Shown here piece after piece: positions 42,455 to 53,576 of a stretch of 64,000 nucleotides of DNA. Source of the stretch: Staphylococcus pragensis (lineage in GTDB: Bacteria; Bacillota; Bacilli; Staphylococcales; Staphylococcaceae). The translations under genes were made by a program, and so were the position numbers. The DNA lies in the NCBI RefSeq assembly GCF_004785665.1, contig NZ_SRPJ01000005.1, forward strand, positions 1 to 64,000, given 5' to 3'. Every line of letters starts with the position of its first letter. Position 1 is the first letter of the stretch. The notes beneath the pieces are model-generated. The model was not told the DNA's origin, did no database searches, and worked only from the letters and a program-made list of their open reading frames with translations.

Positions 42455-44422
42455 ATGAACCGTCAATCCACTAAAAAGGCATTAATGATACCTTACATTT
42501 TAATGGTACTTACTGCGATAGCACTTGTTGTCGTATGGTTTATTTTTAAGCCATTAGTCGCAACGATTGCGGCTGCAATCTTAGCAGTCGTGATTATTAT
42601 CAGTATCGTCTTAGTAAGACAAGCCTTATTAAAAATGGATAATTATGTGGATAACTTGAGTGGTCATGTGTCGGCAGGAAGTAATAAAGCAATTAAGCGT
42701 ATGCCGATTGGTTTGGTTGTTCTTGATGAGGACAATCATATTGAATGGATTAACCAATACATGTCTGAACACTTAGAAACAAATGTCATTTCAGAACCAG
42801 TTAATGAAGTGTTTCCTAACATTTTAAAGCAACTTGAAAAGGTTCAAGAAATTGAAATCGAACATGGTCAATATCATTATCATGTACGTCATTCTGAAGA
42901 AGAGAATTGTTTATACTTCTTCGATATTACTGAACAAGTACATACAAATGAATTGTACGAAGAATCGAAACCAATTATTGCAACGCTTTTCCTAGATAAC
43001 TACGATGAAATCACGCAAAATATGAACGATACACAACGTTCTGAGATTAACTCAATGGTGACGCGTGTCATTAGTCGTTGGGCTTCTGAGTATAATATCT
43101 ATTTCAAACGTTATAATTCAGATCAATTTGTTGCTTACTTAAATCAAAAGATTTTAGCTGAAATTGAAGAATCTAACTTTGAAATTCTCAGTCAGTTACG
43201 TGAAAAGAGTGTCGGTTACCGCGCTCAATTAACACTAAGTATTGGGGTCGGGGAAGGCACTGAGAACTTAATCGATCTTGGTGAACTATCTCAATCAGGT
43301 CTTGATTTAGCATTAGGACGTGGTGGGGACCAAGTCGCTATTAAGAATATGAACGGTAATGTCCGCTTCTACGGCGGTAAGACTGACCCGATGGAGAAAC
43401 GTACTCGTGTAAGAGCGCGTGTTATCTCTCATGCATTAAAAGATATCTTAACTGAAGGCGATAAAGTGATTATTATGGGGCATAAACGTCCTGACTTAGA
43501 TGCGATTGGTGCCGCAATTGGTGTTTCTCGTTTCGCACTAATGAATAATTTAGAAGCCTACGTTGTATTAAATGAAGAAGATATCGATCCAACGTTACGT
43601 CGTGTGATGGATGAAATCGATAAGAAACCCGAGTTGAAAGAACGTTTCGTAACGTCTGATGAGGCTTGGGATATGATGACATCTAAAACCACGATTGTAG
43701 TCGTAGATACGCATAAACCTGAAATGGTTTTAGATGAAAATATTCTAAATAAAGCAAACCGTAAAGTGGTTATTGACCACCATAGACGTGGCGAAAGCTT
43801 TATTTCAAACCCATTATTGGTATATATGGAACCATACGCAAGTTCGACTGCCGAACTTGTGACTGAGTTACTTGAATATCAACCAACTGAACAACGCTTA
43901 ACACGTTTAGAATCTACAGTAATGTACGCAGGTATCATCGTAGATACACGTAACTTTACATTGCGTACGGGTTCAAGAACATTTGATGCGGCAAGTTACT
44001 TACGTGCTCACGGCGCAGATACTATCTTGACGCAACACTTCTTAAAAGATGATGTTGATACGTATATTAATCGTTCAGAATTGATTAGAACGGTCGAAGT
44101 TCAAGATAACGGCATTGCGATTGCCCATGGTTCTGACGAAAAAATTTATCATCCCGTTACAGTTGCACAAGCTGCGGATGAGTTGTTAAGTTTAGAAGGT
44201 ATTGAAGCTTCATATGTTGTGGCGAAACGTGAAGATGATTTAATTGGTATCTCTGCACGTTCATTAGGTTCTATCAATGTTCAATTAACGATGGAAGCAT
44301 TAGGTGGCGGTGGTCACTTAACGAATGCAGCGACACAACTTAAAGGCTTTACAATTGAAGAAGCAATTAATCGTTTACAACAAGCAATTACTGAACAAAT
44401 GAGTAGGAGTGAAGACGCATGA
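42455..44422 (+). CDS. gdpP: c-di-AMP phosphodiesterase GdpP
   Basis: The protein has 655 residues. Two N-terminal helices (about 10-55) are followed by a PAS-like domain ([17 protein letters not shown]), a degenerate GGDEF domain (about 175-300) and a DHH-DHHA1 phosphodiesterase ([34 protein letters not shown]). It hydrolyses c-di-AMP, affecting wall strength, osmotic balance and beta-lactam tolerance. No frameshift or premature stop is seen. The stop overlaps the rplI start (ATGA). Confidence 0.95.
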   Translation: MNRQSTKKALMIPYILMVLTAIALVVVWFIFKPLVATIAAAILAVVIIISIVLVRQALLKMDNYVDNLSGHVSAGSNKAIKRMPIGLVVLDEDNHIEWINQYMSEHLETNVISEPVNEVFPNILKQLEKVQEIEIEHGQYHYHVRHSEEENCLYFFDITEQVHTNELYEESKPIIATLFLDNYDEITQNMNDTQRSEINSMVTRVISRWASEYNIYFKRYNSDQFVAYLNQKILAEIEESNFEILSQLREKSVGYRAQLTLSIGVGEGTENLIDLGELSQSGLDLALGRGGDQVAIKNMNGNVRFYGGKTDPMEKRTRVRARVISHALKDILTEGDKVIIMGHKRPDLDAIGAAIGVSRFALMNNLEAYVVLNEEDIDPTLRRVMDEIDKKPELKERFVTSDEAWDMMTSKTTIVVVDTHKPEMVLDENILNKANRKVVIDHHRRGESFISNPLLVYMEPYASSTAELVTELLEYQPTEQRLTRLESTVMYAGIIVDTRNFTLRTGSRTFDAASYLRAHGADTILTQHFLKDDVDTYINRSELIRTVEVQDNGIAIAHGSDEKIYHPVTVAQAADELLSLEGIEASYVVAKREDDLIGISARSLGSINVQLTMEALGGGGHLTNAATQLKGFTIEEAINRLQQAITEQMSRSEDA

Positions 44423-44865
44423 AAGTAATATTCACACAAGATGTTAAAGGTAAAGGTAAAAAAGGTGAAGTTAAAGACGTGCCAGTAGGTTACGCTAATA
44501 ACTTTTTATTAAAAAATAACTATGCTGTTGAGGCAACTCCAGGTAATTTAAAACAATTGGAACAACAAAATAAACGTGCTGAAGCGGATAGACAACAAGA
44601 GATTGATGACGCGAAAGCATTAAAAGCTAAATTAGAAGAAATTGAAGTTGAAGTAAGTGCGAAAACAGGCGAAGGCGGTAAGTTGTTTGGTTCTGTAAGT
44701 ACTAAGCAAATTGCTGAGGCACTTAAAGCACAACATGATATCAAGATTGACAAACGTAAAATGGATTTACCTCACGGTATCCACGCGTTAGGTTATACAA
44801 ATGTTCCTGTAAAATTAGACAAAGAGGTTGAAGGAACTATTCGTGTTCATACAGTAGAGAAATAA
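44419..44865 (+). CDS. rplI: 50S ribosomal protein L9
   Basis: The protein has 148 residues. The N-terminal signature [30 protein letters not shown] is clear, followed by the long connecting helix (about 45-75) and the C-terminal rRNA-binding domain with [13 protein letters not shown]. The ATG overlaps the gdpP stop. It is followed by a 740-bp gap full of palindromes. Confidence 0.97.
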   Translation: MKVIFTQDVKGKGKKGEVKDVPVGYANNFLLKNNYAVEATPGNLKQLEQQNKRAEADRQQEIDDAKALKAKLEEIEVEVSAKTGEGGKLFGSVSTKQIAEALKAQHDIKIDKRKMDLPHGIHALGYTNVPVKLDKEVEGTIRVHTVEK

Positions 44866-44888
44866 TACTTCTTCAAATACTTTCCTAG

Positions 44889-45044
44889 CGGAAAGAAATT
44901 TTGTAGGTTGGTTTTTAACTTCGCTTAAGTTGAGACGCTTGCCTAGGGGGCTGGGTCGAGCCTTGGTCTCGACACTCATCCTGCTCCCTCAGGCGTCGCT
45001 CAACTACGCTACGTTAGCCAACCACAAAATTTCTCTTTTCTAAA
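44889..45044. repeat. Long imperfect palindrome (element 1 of the rplI-dnaB gap)
   Basis: The left arm (about 44891-44955: GAAATTTTGTAGGTTGG ... GTTGAGACGCTTGCCTAGG) pairs with the right arm (about 44988-45043: CCTCAGGCGTCGCTCAAC ... CCAACCACAAAATTTC). The middle contains TCGAGCCTTGGTCTCGA. It has no ORF. The same core, GCTTGCCTAGGGGG-TGGGT-GAGCCTTGGTCT, occurs near 35564-35597. Confidence 0.75.
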
Positions 45045-45143
45045 AAAGAATTTATTACTTTATCATAAGTGGAATTACTCAAAATTGTAATTTTAGAAAC
45101 AGAGTTATTATCTAACTTACGTATTCATATATTTTATTAAGAA

Positions 45144-45325
45144 ATTCTAATTAGAAACTTTTATCTTATTCAGTTAGCTTCGCTTTCCGTGGATACAGTC
45201 TCAGCCAGAATTACCTCACAGATAAGTCTGTGGGTAATTCTAAGGTCTTCGACTTGTATTGTTTCCACAGGAGTCTCGCTACTTTATTCGATATGTTTCT
45301 AAAAGAATTTCTAATATTCTTATAT
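45144..45325. repeat. Long imperfect palindrome (element 2 of the rplI-dnaB gap)
   Basis: Outer arms AAATTCTAATTAGAAAC and GTTTCTAAAAGAATTT face each other. A central perfect hairpin AGAATTACC ... GGTAATTCT (about 45210-45245) sits between GTCTCAGCC and GTCTTCGAC, motifs also found in the 35.6-kb element. Confidence 0.7.
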
Positions 45326-45420
45326 AAAGTAAATGATTTTAGAATCTAAACTAATCAAGGCATTAGTATGTTAAGGAATTAAATTTTTATAGATTAAGAT
45401 AGACAACGAATGATGTTGTA

Positions 45421-45480
45421 CGACTCTTGGTGGAAAAGAAAGAGCTTAAGACTACAGGCTTAAGCCTTTCCCGCAAGAAA
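45421..45480 (+). repeat. Palindromic element 3, inverted copy of the one at 54.48 kb
   Basis: The 60 bases (CGACTCTTGGTGGAAAAGAA ... CCCGCAAGAAA) match the reverse complement of about 54473-54533 with about five differences. It contains the palindromic core CTTAAGACTACAGGCTTAAG. Confidence 0.75.
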
Positions 45481-45604
45481 ACGTCACAACAGAATGAGTG
45501 AATGATTATAAGAAATAATCAAAGTAAGAATTAAAATATAATTGAACAATGTTGCACTGTATTTGTGAAATTTGAGATGGATTGATTTAGAGGTGTGATG
45601 ATTG

Positions 45605-47005
45605 ATGGATAATATGTATGATCAAAAACAAATGCCCCATAATAATGAAGCTGAACAATCTGTCTTAGGTGCAATTATTTTAGATCCACAATTAATTGGA
45701 ACGACTCAGGAGGCCCTACTTCCTGAGTCATTTTATCGAGGCGCCCACCAACATATCTTCAGAGCAATGATGAACTTGAATGAAGATAGTAGCGAAATTG
45801 ATGTTGTTACGTTAATGGATCAATTAACGAAAGAAGGTACATTAAGTGAAGCTGGTGGTCCTCAATATTTAGCGGAACTCTCTAATAATGTACCGACGAC
45901 ACGAAACATTCAGTATTATACGAATATCGTTGCTAATTTGGCATTAAAACGTAGATTAATTCAAACAGCGGATAGTATCGCCAATGATGGTTATAATAAT
46001 GAACTAGAATTAGATGCAATTCTAAGTGATGCAGAGCGACGTATACTTGAGTTATCCGCTAACCGTCAAAGCGATGGTTTCAAGGACATTAGAGATGTTC
46101 TAGGACAAGTATATGAAACGGCAGAGGAACTTGACCAAAACAGTGGCCAGACGCCTGGTATTCCTACAGGGTATCGTGATTTAGACCAAATGACGGCAGG
46201 ATTTAACCGTAATGATTTAATCATTTTAGCGGCACGTCCTTCGGTAGGTAAGACTGCCTTCGCTCTTAATATTGCTCAAAAGGTAGCGACGCATGAGGAT
46301 AACTACACTGTGGGCATCTTCTCGCTTGAGATGGGTGCAGACCAATTAGCGACGCGTATGATTTGTAGTTCTGGGAATGTAGATTCAAACCGTTTAAGAA
46401 CAGGTACAATGACGGAAGAAGACTGGAATCGTTTTACGATTGCAGTTGGTAAGTTATCTCGTACGAAGATATTTATTGATGACACACCAGGTATTCGAAT
46501 TACAGATTTACGTTCTAAATGTCGTCGTTTAAAACAAGAACATGGTTTAGACATGATTGTGATTGACTATTTACAATTGATTCAAGGTAGTGGGTCACGC
46601 TTTTCAGATAACCGTCAACAAGAGGTTTCGGAAATTTCACGTACGTTAAAAGCGATTGCGCGTGAATTAGAATGTCCGGTTATTGCTTTAAGTCAGTTAT
46701 CTCGTGGTGTAGAACAACGTCAGGATAAACGTCCGATGATGAGTGATATTCGTGAATCTGGATCTATCGAGCAAGATGCGGATATTGTTGCATTCTTATA
46801 CCGTGACGATTATTATAATCGTGGTGAAGGCGAAGATGACGATGATAGTACAGATTTCGAACCGCCATCTAATGATGATAATGGGGAAATTGAAATTATC
46901 ATTGCTAAGCAACGTAATGGCCCAACTGGAACCGTGAAACTACACTTTATGAAACAATACAATAAATTTACAGATATTGATTATGCTCATGCTGAAATGA
47001 CATAA
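45605..47005 (+). CDS. dnaB: Replicative DNA helicase DnaB (DnaC in B. subtilis naming)
   Basis: The protein has 466 residues and is a hexameric helicase. The N-terminal domain begins NNEAEQSVLGAIILD; the RecA-like motor shows Walker A AARPSVGKTAFALN near residue 215 and Walker B MIVIDYLQLI near 320, with DIRESGSIEQDAD later. An acidic insert GEGEDDDDSTDFE is near the C-terminus. No intein is present. A TTG at 45602 is a less likely start than the ATG at 45605. Confidence 0.96.
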   Translation: MDNMYDQKQMPHNNEAEQSVLGAIILDPQLIGTTQEALLPESFYRGAHQHIFRAMMNLNEDSSEIDVVTLMDQLTKEGTLSEAGGPQYLAELSNNVPTTRNIQYYTNIVANLALKRRLIQTADSIANDGYNNELELDAILSDAERRILELSANRQSDGFKDIRDVLGQVYETAEELDQNSGQTPGIPTGYRDLDQMTAGFNRNDLIILAARPSVGKTAFALNIAQKVATHEDNYTVGIFSLEMGADQLATRMICSSGNVDSNRLRTGTMTEEDWNRFTIAVGKLSRTKIFIDDTPGIRITDLRSKCRRLKQEHGLDMIVIDYLQLIQGSGSRFSDNRQQEVSEISRTLKAIARELECPVIALSQLSRGVEQRQDKRPMMSDIRESGSIEQDADIVAFLYRDDYYNRGEGEDDDDSTDFEPPSNDDNGEIEIIIAKQRNGPTGTVKLHFMKQYNKFTDIDYAHAEMT

Positions 47006-47024
47006 TAAATTAAAAAATATTTTT

Positions 47025-47069
47025 ACCGTACATTTTTTATTAATTATAATTCAATGTACGGTTTTTATT
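47025..47069 (+). terminator. Terminator of dnaB
   Basis: ACCGTACATT (47025-47034) and AATGTACGGT (47053-47062) pair, followed by TTTTATTTT. The remaining gap to purA (47070-47292) shows no gene. Confidence 0.78.
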
Positions 47070-47292
47070 TTGTTTAGACCTAATCACATTTTTTGAAGTA
47101 TGTGTTCTTCATTTTGAAAAATGTGCTATGAAATGTTGATATTACAGGAACTTTCAAAGTTTATCGATTAAATTCATTTTCAAAAAGAGAAGTGATAAGT
47201 GTAAAACTCAACGTTCGATTTTTATTTGCATTATGAGGTTCGTATTGATAGAATACTTAATGGTTAATTGAGAAAACTTTGGAGGTGCTCAC

Positions 47293-48576
47293 ATGTCATC
47301 AATCGTAGTAGTTGGGACACAATGGGGAGACGAAGGTAAAGGTAAAATTACAGATTTCTTAGCGGAACAAGCAGATGTTATTGCACGTTTTTCAGGTGGT
47401 AATAACGCAGGCCACACAATTCAATTTGGCGGAGAAACGTACAAATTGCATTTAGTGCCATCAGGTATTTTTTATAAAGATAAATTAGCAGTGATTGGTA
47501 ATGGTGTAGTTGTTGATCCAGTTGCATTATTAAAAGAATTAGACGGTTTAAATGAACGTGGTGTGTCTACGTCAAACTTACGCATTTCAAACCGTGCGCA
47601 AGTGATTCTTCCTTATCACTTAGCACAAGACGAATACGAAGAACGTCGTCGTGGCGATAATAAAATCGGTACAACTAAAAAAGGTATCGGTCCAGCTTAT
47701 GTAGATAAAGCGCAACGTATTGGTATTCGTATGGCTGATTTATTGGAAAAAGAAACTTTTGAAAGACGCTTAAAAGAAAATATTGAAATTAAAGATGCTT
47801 ATTTCAAAGGTATGTTCAATGAATCTTGTCCACGTTTCGATGAAATCTTTGATGAATACTATGCTGCAGGTCAACGCTTAAAAGAGTTTGTTACTGACAC
47901 AGCTAAAATCTTAGACGATGCTTTTGTAGCTGAGGAAAAAGTATTATTTGAAGGTGCACAAGGTGTAATGTTAGATATCGACCACGGTACATATCCTTTC
48001 GTAACTTCAAGTAACCCTGTTGCAGGTAACGTGACAGTTGGTACTGGTGTAGGCCCAACTTTCGTATCTAAAGTGATTGGTGTATGTAAAGCTTATACAT
48101 CTCGTGTAGGTGATGGTCCATTCCCTACTGAATTATTTGATGAAGATGGTCACCATATCAGAGAAGTTGGTCGTGAATATGGTACAACTACAGGTCGTCC
48201 ACGTCGTGTAGGTTGGTTCGACTCAGTTGTATTACGTCACTCTCGTCGTGTAAGTGGTATTACAGATTTATCTATTAACTCTATCGATGTGCTTACAGGT
48301 TTAGACACTGTGAAGATTTGTACAGCATACGAATTAGATGGAGAAGAAATCACAGAATATCCTGCGAACCTTGATCAATTACGTCGTTGTAAACCAATCT
48401 TTGAAGAGTTACCAGGATGGAAAGAAGATATTACAGGTTGCCGTACTTTAGAAGAGCTACCTGACAATGCACGTAAATATTTAGAACGTATTTCTGAATT
48501 ATGTGGCGTACGCATTTCAATCTTCTCAGTAGGTCCAGACCGTGACCAAACAAACTTATTAGAACAATTATGGTAA
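47293..48576 (+). CDS. purA: Adenylosuccinate synthetase
   Basis: The protein has 427 residues and makes adenylosuccinate from IMP, aspartate and GTP. The N-terminal GTP-binding loop [14 protein letters not shown] and the IMP site [12 protein letters not shown] are present, and the late [13 protein letters not shown] matches the family. GGAGGTG lies 8 bp before the ATG. It is transcribed alone; no regulatory site was recognised upstream. Confidence 0.97.
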   Translation: MSSIVVVGTQWGDEGKGKITDFLAEQADVIARFSGGNNAGHTIQFGGETYKLHLVPSGIFYKDKLAVIGNGVVVDPVALLKELDGLNERGVSTSNLRISNRAQVILPYHLAQDEYEERRRGDNKIGTTKKGIGPAYVDKAQRIGIRMADLLEKETFERRLKENIEIKDAYFKGMFNESCPRFDEIFDEYYAAGQRLKEFVTDTAKILDDAFVAEEKVLFEGAQGVMLDIDHGTYPFVTSSNPVAGNVTVGTGVGPTFVSKVIGVCKAYTSRVGDGPFPTELFDEDGHHIREVGREYGTTTGRPRRVGWFDSVVLRHSRRVSGITDLSINSIDVLTGLDTVKICTAYELDGEEITEYPANLDQLRRCKPIFEELPGWKEDITGCRTLEELPDNARKYLERISELCGVRISIFSVGPDRDQTNLLEQLW

Positions 48577-48577
48577 A

Positions 48578-48775
48578 AGGTGTGAAAGTGAGCGCTTAGG
48601 TTTTGAGCAGAACCGAAAAGTGAGCAAAACTGTTTCTCAAGTTTTGTTGAGCTTTGAGTATTTCTGCCGAAAAACCTGCTCACTGTAGCCCGTCTATCAC
48701 AAGGTGTGAAGAAAAGCGTTTAGGTTTTGGAAGGAACCGAAAAATCTGCTTATTGGAGCGTCTATCACATTGTGA
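48578..48775. repeat. Tandem palindromic repeat after purA
   Basis: GGTGTGAA-AAAGCG-TTAGGTTTT-G-A-GAACCGAAAA-type sequence occurs twice (about 48579-48618 and 48702-48744), each followed by CCGTCTATCACA- or GCGTCTATCACA-type ends. The first copy can fold on itself (GTGAGC ... GCTCAC; AAACTTGAGAAAC-like arms). No coding frame is convincing. Confidence 0.55.
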
Positions 48776-48816
48776 ATGTAAATAATGAATTGTTATTAAA
48801 GATAATTGTTTATTTA

Positions 48817-48855
48817 AAAAGCAGACATTGATTATTCAATGTCTGCTTTTTTTAT
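48817..48855 (+). terminator. Perfect-stem terminator, purA region
   Basis: AAAAGCAGACATTGA (48817-48831) and TCAATGTCTGCTTTT (48836-48850) pair perfectly around a 4-base loop, followed by more T. The stretch 48856-49027 holds only the tRNA promoter region. Confidence 0.85.
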
Positions 48856-49027
48856 TTTAATCGAGGTGTAAAAGGGTTGAAAATGAAGGATATGTAAACT
48901 TGAAACCCTTGATATCATAGGCTTTTCTAAGGAAAATTAAGATTTCTAAAAAAATATTAAAATTATGTAAAAAAAGTCTTGTCTTTAAATTAAAAGCTGT
49001 GCTATAATCTATCTTGTGCTTAAGAAC

Positions 49028-49102
49028 GGCTCCTTGGTCAAGCGGTTAAGACACCGCCCTTTCACGGCGGTAACACGGGTTCGAGTCCCGTAGGAGTCAC
49101 CA
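49028..49102 (+). tRNA. tRNA-Glu (anticodon TTC)
   Basis: The acceptor GGCTCCT pairs with AGGAGTC, the anticodon stem is CCGCC/GGCGG with loop CTTTCAC (anticodon TTC), the T arm is GGGTTCGAGTCCC and the 3' CCA is encoded. All arms are intact. Confidence 0.95.
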
Positions 49103-49109
49103 TTTAGGA

Positions 49110-49182
49110 GGTCTCGTAGTGTAGCGGTTAACACGCCTGCCTGTCACGCAGGAGATCGCGGGTTCGATTCCCGTCGAGACCG
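49110..49182 (+). tRNA. tRNA-Asp (anticodon GTC)
   Basis: The acceptor GGTCTCG pairs with CGAGACC, the anticodon loop CTGTCAC carries GTC, the T arm is CGGGTTCGATTCCCG and the discriminator is G. CCA is not encoded. It follows tRNA-Glu by 7 bp in one transcript. Confidence 0.95.
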
Positions 49183-49186
49183 TACT

Positions 49187-49216
49187 GCTTACCCAAAAGG
49201 GTAGGCATTTTTTTTT
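49187..49216 (+). terminator. Terminator of the tRNA pair
   Basis: GCTTACCC-AAAA-GGGTAGGC is followed by ATTTTTTTTT, directly after tRNA-Asp. The next 498 bases (49217-49714) contain no gene; they are AT-rich and should hold the walR promoter, which I could not define. Confidence 0.88.
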
Positions 49217-49714
49217 ATGCTTTTTTTGCTTCATAACCCCTTCTTTTTTGTGGCGGTCCTCTTTATACACCCTTTTCAAAAAATAAGACTACGGGCATAG
49301 TCTAAAAGTTAAATATTCCTCAATTATATTCAATGCGTTACAGGTGTGTGACGGTGCAACACATTCTTAATATTTCAATGTGAATACTCTGATAAATGTT
49401 GATAGAGCGACTTTAAAGACGATTATCTATTTGTAATAATCTTCAAATCATGCGTCACTACGACTATTGTCTCATTTCAAAAGCATTCAACTTATTTGTA
49501 ATATTAAATTAGAGTGGTAAACTTGAAACTAATATTATTCTATAAATTTAATTATGAAAATAGAATTAAGTGACTATTAATGGTAAATTATATAATAGAT
49601 TAATATGCGCTATAAACTTAATTTAACGCATCAAATCACTGTTTATTCTTTACTGATTAACATAAATATTTAATGAAATATAGAACTACAATTTGAGAAA
49701 TGAGGTTTATAGAT

Positions 49715-50416
49715 ATGGCAAGAAAAGTTGTTGTAGTTGATGATGAGAAGCCAATTGCGGATATATTGGAATTTAACTTAAAAAAAGAAGGTTATGATGT
49801 TTACTGTGCTTATGATGGCAATGATGCAGTGGATTTAATTTATGAGGAAGAACCAGATATCGTCTTATTAGATATCATGTTACCTGGACGCGACGGAATG
49901 GAAGTATGTCGTGAGGTACGTAAAAAATATGAAATGCCTATCATTATGTTAACGGCGAAAGACTCTGAAATTGATAAAGTGTTGGGTCTTGAATTAGGTG
50001 CGGATGACTATGTAACGAAACCGTTTAGCACACGTGAATTGATTGCGCGTGTGAAAGCGAACTTACGTCGTCACTATTCACAACCTGCTCAAGAAGTGGC
50101 GAGTACTTCTAATGAAATTACAATTAAGGATATTGTCATTTATCCAGACGCGTATTCTATTAAGAAACGTGGTGAGGATATCGAATTAACACATCGTGAG
50201 TTCGAATTGTTCCACTATTTATCTAAACATATGGGTCAGGTTATGACACGTGAACATTTATTACAAACGGTTTGGGGTTACGATTACTTCGGCGATGTAC
50301 GTACAGTGGATGTAACGATTCGTCGTTTACGCGAGAAGATTGAAGATGATCCCTCTCATCCAGAATATATTGTGACACGTAGAGGCGTTGGATACTTCCT
50401 CCAACAACATGATTAG
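49715..50416 (+). CDS. walR: Response regulator WalR (YycF)
   Basis: The protein has 233 residues of the OmpR type and controls wall hydrolases; it is essential in Firmicutes. The receiver domain has VVDDEKP, the phospho-acceptor Asp in [11 protein letters not shown], and the switch residues TAKDS and KPF; the C-terminal winged helix ends RRGVGYFL. The frame opens upstream at 49700, but GAGG is spaced correctly for the ATG at 49715 ([12 protein letters not shown]). walK follows after 12 bp. Confidence 0.97.
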   Translation: MARKVVVVDDEKPIADILEFNLKKEGYDVYCAYDGNDAVDLIYEEEPDIVLLDIMLPGRDGMEVCREVRKKYEMPIIMLTAKDSEIDKVLGLELGADDYVTKPFSTRELIARVKANLRRHYSQPAQEVASTSNEITIKDIVIYPDAYSIKKRGEDIELTHREFELFHYLSKHMGQVMTREHLLQTVWGYDYFGDVRTVDVTIRRLREKIEDDPSHPEYIVTRRGVGYFLQQHD

Positions 50417-50428
50417 GGGTTTAAGGTT

Positions 50429-52255
50429 ATGAAGTGGCTGAAGCAATTACAATCCCTTCACACAAAGCTTGTTATTGTCTATGTGTTACTGATTATTATT
50501 GGGATGCAAATTATTGGTTTGTATTTCACTAATAGTTTGGAAAAAGAATTAACGAATAACTTCATGAAGAATATTAAACAATATGCGACGCAGCTTGAAG
50601 TTAATATTGAACGGATTTATCGAGATGATCCGTCTAATGCACAAAAAGAAGTGCAAAGTTTATTAAATGAGTATGCCAATCGTCAAGAAATCGAAGAAAT
50701 TCGTTTTATTGATAAAGATCAAATTATTATGGCAACGGCGAAGTTATCGTCTCATAATTTGATTAATCAGAAGGTAAATGATAATTCAGTTCAGAAAGCT
50801 TTATCACTAGGAGAACCTAATAATCATAATGTATTGAAAGACTACGGTAGTGGTAAAGAACGAATTTGGATTTATAATTTACCCGTGAAGAATGGTAACG
50901 AGACGATTGGTAATATTTACATAGAATCGAATATTAATGATGTATATAATCAGTTGAATAATATTAACCAAATCTTCATTATTGGTACGGCTATTTCCCT
51001 TTTCATAACGGTAATTCTTGGTTTCTTCATTGCGCGAACAATTACGCGACCAATTACCGATATGCGTAACCAAACGGTTGAAATGTCGAAAGGGAATTAT
51101 ACGCAACGTGTGAAGATTTACGGGAATGACGAAATTGGTGAACTTGCCTTAGCATTTAACAATTTATCGAAACGTGTGCAAGAAGCACAAGCCAATACGG
51201 AAAGTGAAAAACGTCGTCTAGATTCTGTTATCACGCATATGAGTGATGGGATTATTGCGACGGATCGACGCGGACGTGTGCGTATCGTTAACGATATGGC
51301 GCTTAAAATGTTAGGCATGGCACGAGAAGATTTAATAGGTTATTATATGTTAAATGTCTTGAATATCGAAGACGAGTTCTCTTTAGATGAGATTCAAGAG
51401 AACAATGATAGTTTCTTACTTGATATAAATGAAGAAGAAGGCATTATTGCGCGTGTGAACTTTAGTACTATTGTTCAGGAAACGGGCTTTGTAAATGGTT
51501 ATATTGCCGTGCTCCACGATGTTACAGAGCAACAACAAGTAGAACGTGAACGTCGCGAATTCGTAGCCAATGTGTCTCACGAACTACGTACACCATTAAC
51601 GTCAATGAACAGTTATATTGAAGCGTTAGAAGAAGGCGCGTGGAAAGATGATAATTTAGCGCCACAATTCTTATCAGTGACACGTGAAGAAACGGAACGT
51701 ATGATTCGTTTAGTTAACGATTTACTCCAATTATCGAAAATGGATAACGAATCTGAACAAATCACTAAAGAAATTGTCGACTTCAATATGTTTATTAATA
51801 AAATTATTAATCGACATGAAATGGCAGCGAAAGATACAATTTTTGTGCGTGAAATTCCTCAAGATACAATTTTCACTGAAATTGATCCAGATAAGATGAC
51901 GCAAGTGTTCGACAACGTTATTACTAATGCGATGAAATATTCTCGCGGTCAAAAACGTGTCGAGTTCCACGTGAAACAGAATGCGTTATATAATCGTATG
52001 ACCATTCGTATTAAGGATAACGGTATTGGTATCCCTATTAACAAAGTAGATAAAATCTTTGATCGTTTCTATCGTGTAGATAAAGCACGCACACGTAAAA
52101 TGGGCGGTACTGGTTTAGGTCTTGCGATTTCAAAAGAGATTGTTGAAGCACATAATGGGCGTATTTGGGCAAACAGCGTTGAAGGTCAAGGTACATCGAT
52201 ATTTATTACACTTCCATGTGAAGTTATAGACGATGGTGATTGGGATGAAGAGTAA
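50429..52255 (+). CDS. walK: Sensor histidine kinase WalK (YycG)
   Basis: The protein has 608 residues. Helices at about 13-34 and 183-203 flank an extracellular PAS-like domain; HAMP, a cytoplasmic PAS, HisKA ([16 protein letters not shown], with the phospho-His) and HATPase ([20 protein letters not shown]) follow. It phosphorylates WalR in response to wall or lipid II state. Length matches S. aureus WalK, and no truncation is seen. Confidence 0.97.
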   Translation: MKWLKQLQSLHTKLVIVYVLLIIIGMQIIGLYFTNSLEKELTNNFMKNIKQYATQLEVNIERIYRDDPSNAQKEVQSLLNEYANRQEIEEIRFIDKDQIIMATAKLSSHNLINQKVNDNSVQKALSLGEPNNHNVLKDYGSGKERIWIYNLPVKNGNETIGNIYIESNINDVYNQLNNINQIFIIGTAISLFITVILGFFIARTITRPITDMRNQTVEMSKGNYTQRVKIYGNDEIGELALAFNNLSKRVQEAQANTESEKRRLDSVITHMSDGIIATDRRGRVRIVNDMALKMLGMAREDLIGYYMLNVLNIEDEFSLDEIQENNDSFLLDINEEEGIIARVNFSTIVQETGFVNGYIAVLHDVTEQQQVERERREFVANVSHELRTPLTSMNSYIEALEEGAWKDDNLAPQFLSVTREETERMIRLVNDLLQLSKMDNESEQITKEIVDFNMFINKIINRHEMAAKDTIFVREIPQDTIFTEIDPDKMTQVFDNVITNAMKYSRGQKRVEFHVKQNALYNRMTIRIKDNGIGIPINKVDKIFDRFYRVDKARTRKMGGTGLGLAISKEIVEAHNGRIWANSVEGQGTSIFITLPCEVIDDGDWDEE

Positions 52256-53576
52256 GGAGTATATTAAATCTATTATTCTGATTTTATTAGTCATGATGAG
52301 TATTGTCTTAACGTATATGGTGTGGAACTTTACGCCTGATTTAACGAATATCGATAGTGCAGAGAGTAAAAAGGGTAATGTGAAGTCGATTGGTAAACCT
52401 ATGGCAGCGCATATTGAGAATGTGATTGCACCGTATCAAATCGTCGAGGTTAAAGATGATAAAGTTAAAGGTATGGCGCCGTCACGTGTGCAATTATCAC
52501 AAGTGTCAGAGGCTTTAAAGAATCACGAAGTAAGTAAAATTGAGCATTTACAACGCGATTATAATTTAACGCTTCCGACGTTAAATACCCGTTTTACTGT
52601 ATTAGATTTTACTTATGACATGCCTTTAACTACATATTTAGGACAAGTCTTAAATACATCGGCGAAAGTGCCTAAAAACTTTAATTTTAATCGTTTATTG
52701 GTTGATGAGAATTCAAAAGGTAATTTAGAGCTATATGCGATAAGTAAAGACCGACATCAAGTGATGAAGGTAACAATGAATGCGAAAGCTAAGAATTTTG
52801 CTAAAACGATGGATCAATTAAGTGAGGATATGCAGAAATATTCAGAGATTATTACGAATAAGGATACCATTGATAAAGCGACACACGTTTTTGCGCCAAA
52901 TCACCCTCAACGTATGCGTTCTTATCGTATGGTGTATGACACCATTCCTGTAGAAACGATGAATTCAATTTTATTTGATGATTCTGTTATTATTCGAAGC
53001 GGGAAAAGTGGCGCTACGACCTATAACAACAATACAGGCGTAGCGAACTATAATGATGAGAGTAAAAAATATCATTATAAGAACTTATCAGAAGATGAAT
53101 CAAGTTTGAGTGATATGGATACCACGATTCCAAGTACTTTTGAATATATTAATGGTCATGGTGGCTTCTTTAACGATGATTTCCGTCTATTTAGCACAGA
53201 TAATTCATCAGGTGAATTAACCTATCAGTTATTCCTCAACGGCCATCCAACATTCAATGATCAGAAGTTGAATGATATTGAAGTCACATGGGGAGAGAAA
53301 GGTATTTATGATTATAAACGGGCGTTACTGCGTTCTAGCGTGCCTTTAGAAGGTGAAAGTGTTTCTTTTGATAGTGCAGAAACAGTGCGTTCAGCTTTAG
53401 CTAACAATCATAATATTGATTTCCAAAAAGTAACGAATATGGCGGTTGGCTATCGTGAAGATGATCAACCTACGAAAGATGATATTGAAGTACAACGTAA
53501 TAGTGAGTTTGTTCCAACGTGGTATGTTGAATATGATGGAGATTGGTATGCATATGAGGATGGGAGGCTTGAATAA
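52245..53576 (+). CDS. walH: WalRK regulatory membrane protein WalH (YycH)
   Basis: The protein has about 443 residues. One N-terminal helix ([18 protein letters not shown]) anchors an extracytoplasmic domain that interacts with WalK together with WalI. The frame opens at 52233, but orthologues begin at the ATG at 52245 (MKSKEYIKS). It overlaps walK by 11 bp and is followed immediately by walI. Confidence 0.93.
   Translation: MKSKEYIKSIILILLVMMSIVLTYMVWNFTPDLTNIDSAESKKGNVKSIGKPMAAHIENVIAPYQIVEVKDDKVKGMAPSRVQLSQVSEALKNHEVSKIEHLQRDYNLTLPTLNTRFTVLDFTYDMPLTTYLGQVLNTSAKVPKNFNFNRLLVDENSKGNLELYAISKDRHQVMKVTMNAKAKNFAKTMDQLSEDMQKYSEIITNKDTIDKATHVFAPNHPQRMRSYRMVYDTIPVETMNSILFDDSVIIRSGKSGATTYNNNTGVANYNDESKKYHYKNLSEDESSLSDMDTTIPSTFEYINGHGGFFNDDFRLFSTDNSSGELTYQLFLNGHPTFNDQKLNDIEVTWGEKGIYDYKRALLRSSVPLEGESVSFDSAETVRSALANNHNIDFQKVTNMAVGYREDDQPTKDDIEVQRNSEFVPTWYVEYDGDWYAYEDGRLE

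Noticed and set aside
42455..44422. Possible gdpP loss-of-function linked to beta-lactam tolerance
   Set aside because: The frame is full length and the DHH and DHHA1 motifs are intact.
49097..49279. Minus-strand open frame across the tRNA-Asp gene
   Set aside because: It overlaps a structurally perfect tRNA and its terminator, and has no plausible protein features.
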